In this document: piece after piece, positions 59,872 to 64,000 of the stretch
Layout: every line of letters begins with the position of its first letter
How positions within the stretch are numbered: position 1 is the first letter of the stretch
Source of the DNA: Pseudomonas sp. MYb60
GTDB lineage: Bacteria > Pseudomonadota > Gammaproteobacteria > Pseudomonadales > Pseudomonadaceae
Direction of reading: 5' to 3'
Length of the DNA stretch: 64,000 nucleotides
Assembly: GCF_002979555.1 (NCBI RefSeq)
Contig: NZ_PCOZ01000001.1
Location: 62,001-126,000 of the forward strand
The notes under the pieces: generated by a model
What the model was told of the DNA's origin: nothing
Database searches by the model: none
The model's input: the letters and a program-made list of their open reading frames with translations, nothing else
Position numbers and translations under genes: made by a program

Positions 59872-60924
59872 ATGAGCAAATTCTGGAGCCCCTTCGTCAA
59901 GGACCTCGTGCCTTACGTACCGGGTGAGCAACCGAAGCTGACCAAACTGGTCAAGCTCAACACCAACGAGAACCCCTACGGCCCATCGCCCAAGGCGTTG
60001 GCCGCGATGCAAGCCGAGCTGAACGACAACCTGCGCCTGTACCCGGACCCCAACAGCGACCTGCTCAAGCAGGCCGTGGCCAGGTATTACGGCGTGGAAG
60101 CTGGCAAGGTTTTCCTGGGCAACGGTTCCGATGAAGTGCTGGCGCACATCTTCCACGGTCTGTTTCAGCACGACCTGCCGCTGCTGTTCCCGGACATCAG
60201 CTACAGCTTCTACCCGGTTTACTGCGGTTTGTACGGCATCACGTCCGACCCGGTGCCGCTGGACGAGCAGTTCCAGATTCGCGCGGCCGACTACGCCAGG
60301 CCAAATGGCGGGATCATCTTCCCCAACCCGAACGCGCCGACGGGCTGCGTGCTGGCCCTGGACGCCGTGGAGCAGATCCTCAAGGCCAGCCCGGATTCGG
60401 TGGTGGTGGTCGATGAGGCCTATATTGACTTCGGCGGCGAAACCGCCATCAGTCTGGTGGATCGCTACCCGAATCTGCTGGTGACCCAGACCCTGTCCAA
60501 ATCGCGCTCACTGGCCGGTTTGCGCGTGGGCCTGGCCGTGGGCCACCCGGACCTGATCGAGGCGCTGGAGCGGGTCAAGAACAGCTTCAACTCGTACCCG
60601 CTGGATCGCCTGGCGATTGTCGGCGCGGCAGCGGCGTTCGAGGACCGTGAGTACTTCGAGAAGACGTGCCGATGGGTCATCGACAGCCGTGAGAAGGTCG
60701 TGGCGCAGTTGGAAGGCAAGGGCTTTGAAGTGTTGCCGTCGGCGGCCAACTTCATTTTTGCCCGTCACCCCAAACACGACGCTGCCGGCCTGGCGGCCAA
60801 GTTGCGAGAGCAGGGTGTGATCGTGCGGCACTTCAAACAGGAGCGGATTGCCCAGTTCCTGCGGATCAGCATCGGGACGCCTGAGCAGAACCAGGCGCTG
60901 ATCGATGGCTTGGGTGAGCTCTAA
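59872..60924 (+). CDS. hisC: Histidinol-phosphate aminotransferase
   Basis: This 350-residue class I/II PLP aminotransferase contains [37 protein letters not shown] and the PLP-lysine stretch [14 protein letters not shown]. It converts imidazole-acetol phosphate to histidinol phosphate. The genus often has a second HisC elsewhere. It ends the his group; a REP pair follows. Confidence 0.95.
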   Translation: MSKFWSPFVKDLVPYVPGEQPKLTKLVKLNTNENPYGPSPKALAAMQAELNDNLRLYPDPNSDLLKQAVARYYGVEAGKVFLGNGSDEVLAHIFHGLFQHDLPLLFPDISYSFYPVYCGLYGITSDPVPLDEQFQIRAADYARPNGGIIFPNPNAPTGCVLALDAVEQILKASPDSVVVVDEAYIDFGGETAISLVDRYPNLLVTQTLSKSRSLAGLRVGLAVGHPDLIEALERVKNSFNSYPLDRLAIVGAAAAFEDREYFEKTCRWVIDSREKVVAQLEGKGFEVLPSAANFIFARHPKHDAAGLAAKLREQGVIVRHFKQERIAQFLRISIGTPEQNQALIDGLGEL

Positions 60925-60943
60925 GCCACGCTGAAGATGTAAA

Positions 60944-60991
60944 AATGTGGGAGGGGGCAAGTCGAATCGTCGCACCGCCCCTCCCACATTT
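60944..60991. repeat. Short degenerate REP hairpin after hisC
   Basis: AATGTGGGAGGGGGC and GCCCCTCCCACATT face each other across only 18 bases, much closer than in the other doublets. The REP core CTTGCC is reduced. It lies between convergent hisC and the uracil permease. Confidence 0.75.
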
Positions 60992-61007
60992 GGTTTTGCG
61001 TTGGCAG

Positions 61008-62282
61008 TTAAATCAGCGGTTCGTCAGGCTTCTTGTTCTTCCAGCCATCATTGCCCGGCAACAACAGGTTCAAGCCAATCGCTACCACCGCACACAGGGC
61101 GATGCCCTTGAGGCCGAAGTCATCCGGGCCAGTGCCGGTGCCTACCAATACACCGCCAATCCCGAACACCAGGGTCACCGAGACGATCACCAGGTTGCGT
61201 GCCTCACCCAGGTCGATCTTGTGGCGGATCAGCGTGTTCATCCCCACCGCGGCGATCGAGCCGAACAGCAGGCACAGAATCCCGCCCATCACCGGCACCG
61301 GGATGCTTTGCAGCAGTGCGCCGAACTTGCCGATAAACGCCAGGCTGATGGCAAACACTGCCGCCCAGGTCATGATCTTCGGGTTGTAGTTCTTGGTCAG
61401 CATCACTGCGCCCGTCACTTCGGCGTAGGTGGTGTTTGGCGGGCCGCCAAACATGCCAGCGGCCGTGGTCGCAATGCCGTCGCCCAGCAAGGTGCGATGC
61501 AGGCCGGGCTTCTTCAGGTAGTCACGACCGGTCACGCTGCCGACCGCAATCACACCGCCGATGTGTTCAATCGCCGGGGCGAGGGCCACGGGAACGATGA
61601 ACAGAATCGCCTGCCAGTTGAACTCCGGCGCGGTGAAGTGGGGCAGGGCGAACCAAGGGGCCGCGGCGATTTTTGCCGTGTCGACCACGCCAAAGTAGAA
61701 CGACATGGCAAAGCCCACCAGTACGCCGGAGATGATCGGCACCAGGCGGAATATGCCTTTGCCGAACACTGCCACGATCAAGGTGGTCAACAGGGCGGGC
61801 ATCGAGATCAGCATCGCGGTCTTGTAGGGGATCAACTCCGCACCGTCACCGCCTTTGCCCATCGCCATGTTCGCGGCAATCGGCGCCATGGCCAGGCCGA
61901 TGGAGATGATCACCGGGCCAATCACCACGGGAGGCAGCAGGCGGTCGATGAAGCCGGTGCCCTTGATCTTCACGGCAGCGCCCAGGAAGGTGTAGACGAA
62001 ACCGGCCGCCATCACCCCGCCCATGGTCGCCGCGAGGCCGAATTGCTGCTTGGCGAGAATGATCGGGGTAATGAACGCAAAGCTCGACGCCAGGAAGACT
62101 GGCACCTGGCGGCCCGTTACGACCTGGAACAACAACGTGCCCAGGCCGGCGGTGAACAATGCAACGTTTGGATCAAGACCTGTGATCAGCGGCATCAACA
62201 CCAGCGCGCCAAATGCCACGAAGAGCATTTGTGCGCCAGACAGGATCTGGCGCCAAAGCGGGTCGTTGAATTCATCCTGCAT
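61008..62282 (-). CDS. uraA: Uracil permease (NCS2/nucleobase:cation symporter)
   Basis: This 424-residue protein has 14 predicted helices in the 7+7 inverted arrangement of UraA. GLGTLLFQVVTGRQVPVFLASSFAFITPI is the conserved first-repeat segment, ALAPAIEHIGGVIAVGSVTGRD holds the substrate Glu, and FGGPPNTTYAEVTGAVMLTKNYNP is the NCS2 signature. Specificity for uracil is supported by its place immediately downstream of upp. ATG 62282 is preferred over GTG 62288. Confidence 0.9.
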   Translation of the reverse strand: MQDEFNDPLWRQILSGAQMLFVAFGALVLMPLITGLDPNVALFTAGLGTLLFQVVTGRQVPVFLASSFAFITPIILAKQQFGLAATMGGVMAAGFVYTFLGAAVKIKGTGFIDRLLPPVVIGPVIISIGLAMAPIAANMAMGKGGDGAELIPYKTAMLISMPALLTTLIVAVFGKGIFRLVPIISGVLVGFAMSFYFGVVDTAKIAAAPWFALPHFTAPEFNWQAILFIVPVALAPAIEHIGGVIAVGSVTGRDYLKKPGLHRTLLGDGIATTAAGMFGGPPNTTYAEVTGAVMLTKNYNPKIMTWAAVFAISLAFIGKFGALLQSIPVPVMGGILCLLFGSIAAVGMNTLIRHKIDLGEARNLVIVSVTLVFGIGGVLVGTGTGPDDFGLKGIALCAVVAIGLNLLLPGNDGWKNKKPDEPLI

Positions 62283-62284
62283 GG

Positions 62285-62923
62285 TCACGCGTCCTTCTGC
62301 TTGGTGCCGAAGATCTTGTCACCGGCATCGCCCAGGCCTGGGATGATGTAGCCGTGTTCGTTCAGGCGCTCATCGATGGAAGCGGTGTAGATCTGCACAT
62401 CCGGGTGCGCCTTCTCGACCGCGGCGATGCCTTCTGGCGCGGCCACCAGCACCATGGCGCGGATGTCCTTGCAACCGGCCTTTTTCAACAGGTCGATGGT
62501 GGCAACCATGGAGCTGCCGGTGGCGAGCATCGGGTCGATGATCATCGCCAGGCGCTCGTCGATTTCCGGGACGAGTTTTTCCAGGTAGGTGTGGGCCTCC
62601 AGCGTCTCTTCGTTGCGGGCCACGCCCACGGCGCTGACCTTGGCGCCCGGGATCAGGCTGAGGACGCCTTCGAGCATGCCGATACCGGCGCGCAGGATCG
62701 GGACCACGGTGATTTTCTTACCGGCGATTTTCTCCACCTGGACGGGACCGGCCCAACCGGGGATCTCGTAGGTTTCCAGGGGTAAATCCTTGGTGGCTTC
62801 GTAAGTGAGCAACGCTCCGACTTCCTGAGCAAGCTCACGGAAATTCTTCGTGCTAATGTCGGCGCGGCGCATAAGGCCGAGTTTGTGTCGGATCAGCGGG
62901 TGGCGGATCTCGCGAGTGGGCAT
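62285..62923 (-). CDS. upp: Uracil phosphoribosyltransferase
   Basis: This 212-residue salvage enzyme forms UMP from uracil and PRPP. The PRPP loop is [17 protein letters not shown], and the C-terminal uracil-binding part is [20 protein letters not shown] 62923 ([10 protein letters not shown]) follows GGAG; the open frame to 62947 is unsupported. It is first of the upp-uraA pair, divergent from hpt. Confidence 0.96.
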   Translation of the reverse strand: MPTREIRHPLIRHKLGLMRRADISTKNFRELAQEVGALLTYEATKDLPLETYEIPGWAGPVQVEKIAGKKITVVPILRAGIGMLEGVLSLIPGAKVSAVGVARNEETLEAHTYLEKLVPEIDERLAMIIDPMLATGSSMVATIDLLKKAGCKDIRAMVLVAAPEGIAAVEKAHPDVQIYTASIDERLNEHGYIIPGLGDAGDKIFGTKQKDA

Positions 62924-63087
62924 GGGAAAGGCTCCGGCGGCGGGCAAAAAAACCGGCCTAGATTAATCTATCCGAGGGTGTTGTCCTATAGACATCTAGT
63001 ACGTTAGTCCATTAGCGCTTGATCGGAGCGCACGAGAAGCGTACCTTCGCCCGCTTTTCTTGCCACAGCACCCCCTTGGAGAGCGCC

Positions 63088-63645
63088 ATGTCCGCTGATC
63101 TCGAGCATATCCGTCAAATCATGCGCGAGGCTGACTGCCTGTACACCGAAGCGCAAGTCGAAGAGGCGATCGCCAAGGTCGGCGCACACATCACCCGCGA
63201 AATGGCCGACACCAACCCGGTGGTTTTCTGCGTAATGAACGGTGGCCTGATCTTCGCCGGCAAATTGCTGACCCATCTGCAATTCCCGTTGGAAGCGTCC
63301 TACCTGCACGCCACCCGCTACCGCAACGAAACCAGCGGCGGCGACCTGTTCTGGAAAGCCAAGCCGGAAGTGTCGTTCATCGACCGCGACGTGCTGATCA
63401 TCGACGACATCCTCGACGAAGGTCACACCCTGGGCGCGATCATCGACTTCTGCAAACACGCCGGCGCGCGCAAAGTGCACACCGCCGTGCTGATCGACAA
63501 AGACCACGACCGCAAGGCCCGCCCCGAGTTGAAAGCCGATTTCGTCGGCCTGCCCTGCATCGACCGCTACATCTTCGGTTACGGCATGGACTACAAAGGC
63601 TACTGGCGCAATGCCAATGGCATCTACGCTGTCAAAGGGATGTAA
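63088..63645 (+). CDS. hpt: Hypoxanthine-guanine phosphoribosyltransferase
   Basis: This 185-residue type I phosphoribosyltransferase has the PRPP motif VLIIDDILDEGHTLGAI and the flexible-loop and base-binding region LIDKDHDRKARPELKADFVG. It salvages hypoxanthine and guanine. ATG 63088 (MSADLEHIRQIM) follows TTGGAGAG. Divergent from upp, so two base-salvage units share a 164-base control region. Confidence 0.94.
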   Translation: MSADLEHIRQIMREADCLYTEAQVEEAIAKVGAHITREMADTNPVVFCVMNGGLIFAGKLLTHLQFPLEASYLHATRYRNETSGGDLFWKAKPEVSFIDRDVLIIDDILDEGHTLGAIIDFCKHAGARKVHTAVLIDKDHDRKARPELKADFVGLPCIDRYIFGYGMDYKGYWRNANGIYAVKGM

Positions 63646-63648
63646 GCC

Positions 63649-64000
63649 ATGACCCGTTTTCTTGATCAGACGCTGTTTGCCGAACTGGCCGAGAAAGCGG
63701 GCGCCAGCCCCCGTGGCCGGCATCATCACAACTTTCACCAGATGGAAGAACCCTGCCATCGCCTGGCGGTGGGCCTGCAACCGAACACATACGTGCCGCC
63801 CCATCGGCATTTGAGTGCGGACAAGGCAGAAACCTTGCTGGTGCTGCAGGGCAGCCTGGGCTTATTGGTGTTCAGCGACACCGGTGAAGTGCTCGCCAAG
63901 CGGGTGATGCAGGCCGGCGGCGAGTGCTCCGGTGTCGATCTGCCCCCCGGCGTGTTCCACAGCCTGGTGGTGCTGGCGCCCGATACGGTGATGTTCGAAT
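63649..64000 (+). CDS. WbuC family cupin protein (3' end outside the window)
   Basis: The first 117 residues of a cupin are visible (start MTRFLDQTLFAELAEKAG). The WbuC-type N-terminal part contains RHHHNFHQMEEPCHRLAVGL; the cupin motif is PPHRHLSADKAETLLVLQG, supplying His, His and Glu metal ligands, and the second motif reads LPPGVFHSLVVLAPD. WbuC-like proteins occur in O-antigen loci, but here the gene starts three bases after hpt. Its role is unknown. It is cut by the window end, not broken. Confidence 0.85.
   Translation, partial: MTRFLDQTLFAELAEKAGASPRGRHHHNFHQMEEPCHRLAVGLQPNTYVPPHRHLSADKAETLLVLQGSLGLLVFSDTGEVLAKRVMQAGGECSGVDLPPGVFHSLVVLAPDTVMFE

Overview
The window is a gene-dense, GC-rich chromosomal segment of a Pseudomonas, most likely of the P. 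fluorescens group. This rests on the order of its core genes (trpS-zapE, rplM-rpsI-petABC-sspAB, gatCAB, mreBCD-maf-rng-yhdP-tldD-pmbA, fagA-fumC-orfX-sodA, ptsH-rapZ-ptsN-hpf-rpoN-lptBAC-kdsCD, mlaFEDCB-ibaG-murA-hisGDC), which matches Pseudomonas as I know it from memory, and on scattered P. fluorescens-type REP palindromes with arms of the type GTGGGAGGGGGCTTGCC. No rRNA, tRNA, insertion sequence, prophage, toxin-antitoxin or CRISPR array was seen.

Layout. 1-5.8 kb: an SbmA/BacA-like ABC exporter, zapG/yhcB, an alpha/beta hydrolase with trpS, and zapE. 5.8-9.7 kb: a GlxA/AraC-type regulator divergent from an acyl-CoA dehydrogenase, a 6 x 68 bp tandem REP-derived array, and an aldo/keto reductase. 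9.9-14.9 kb: ribosomal proteins L13/S9, the cytochrome bc1 complex and sspAB. 15-21.8 kb: an accessory catabolic block for hexarates (glucarate/galactarate): an FCD-type GntR regulator, a small unknown gene, then kdgD, 2-oxoglutarate semialdehyde dehydrogenase, an MFS transporter and garD. 22-25 kb: an AEC transporter, then a tightly packed minus-strand group of an RlpA-like lipoprotein, an unusual CaCA-type antiporter and a carboxymuconolactone-decarboxylase-like protein. 25-31.3 kb: gatCAB divergent from mreBCD. 31.3-41.7 kb: maf, rng, yhdP, a nitrilase-family gene, tldD, darP and pmbA. 41.8-45.6 kb: the iron-responsive fagA-fumC-orfX-sodA operon with a Fur-box-like sequence over its promoter, then a ZIP metal transporter. 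45.6-52.7 kb (minus): the rpoN/PTS-Ntr cluster followed upstream by LPS transport and Kdo synthesis genes. 53-61 kb (plus): mlaFEDCB, ibaG, murA, hisG, hisD, hisC. 61-64 kb: uracil permease and upp divergent from hpt, with a WbuC-like cupin cut by the window end.

How the genes work together. Much of the window serves the cell envelope: LPS export and Kdo supply (lptABC, kdsCD), outer-membrane lipid asymmetry (mla), peptidoglycan precursor synthesis (murA), rod shape (mre), a YhdP-type lipid-transport protein, and cell-division accessory factors (zapE, zapG). A second theme is translation and respiration (trpS, gatCAB, rplM/rpsI, hpf, petABC). A third is iron-limited life, in which Fe-free fumarase FumC and Mn-SOD can replace iron enzymes.

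Most of the window is conserved core genome. The items most worth a second look are: a CaCA-family antiporter in which both alpha-repeat glutamates are replaced (Gln and Cys) and whose best start codon is ATC; an apparent ATT start for mreC behind a strong Shine-Dalgarno and an intercistronic hairpin; a 68 bp tandem array built from a chimeric REP hairpin plus a second palindrome; a C-terminal extension on TrpS resembling the YegP/DUF1508 fold pattern; and stem-loops between genes of the hexarate operon. All motif counts were made by eye; no searches were run.
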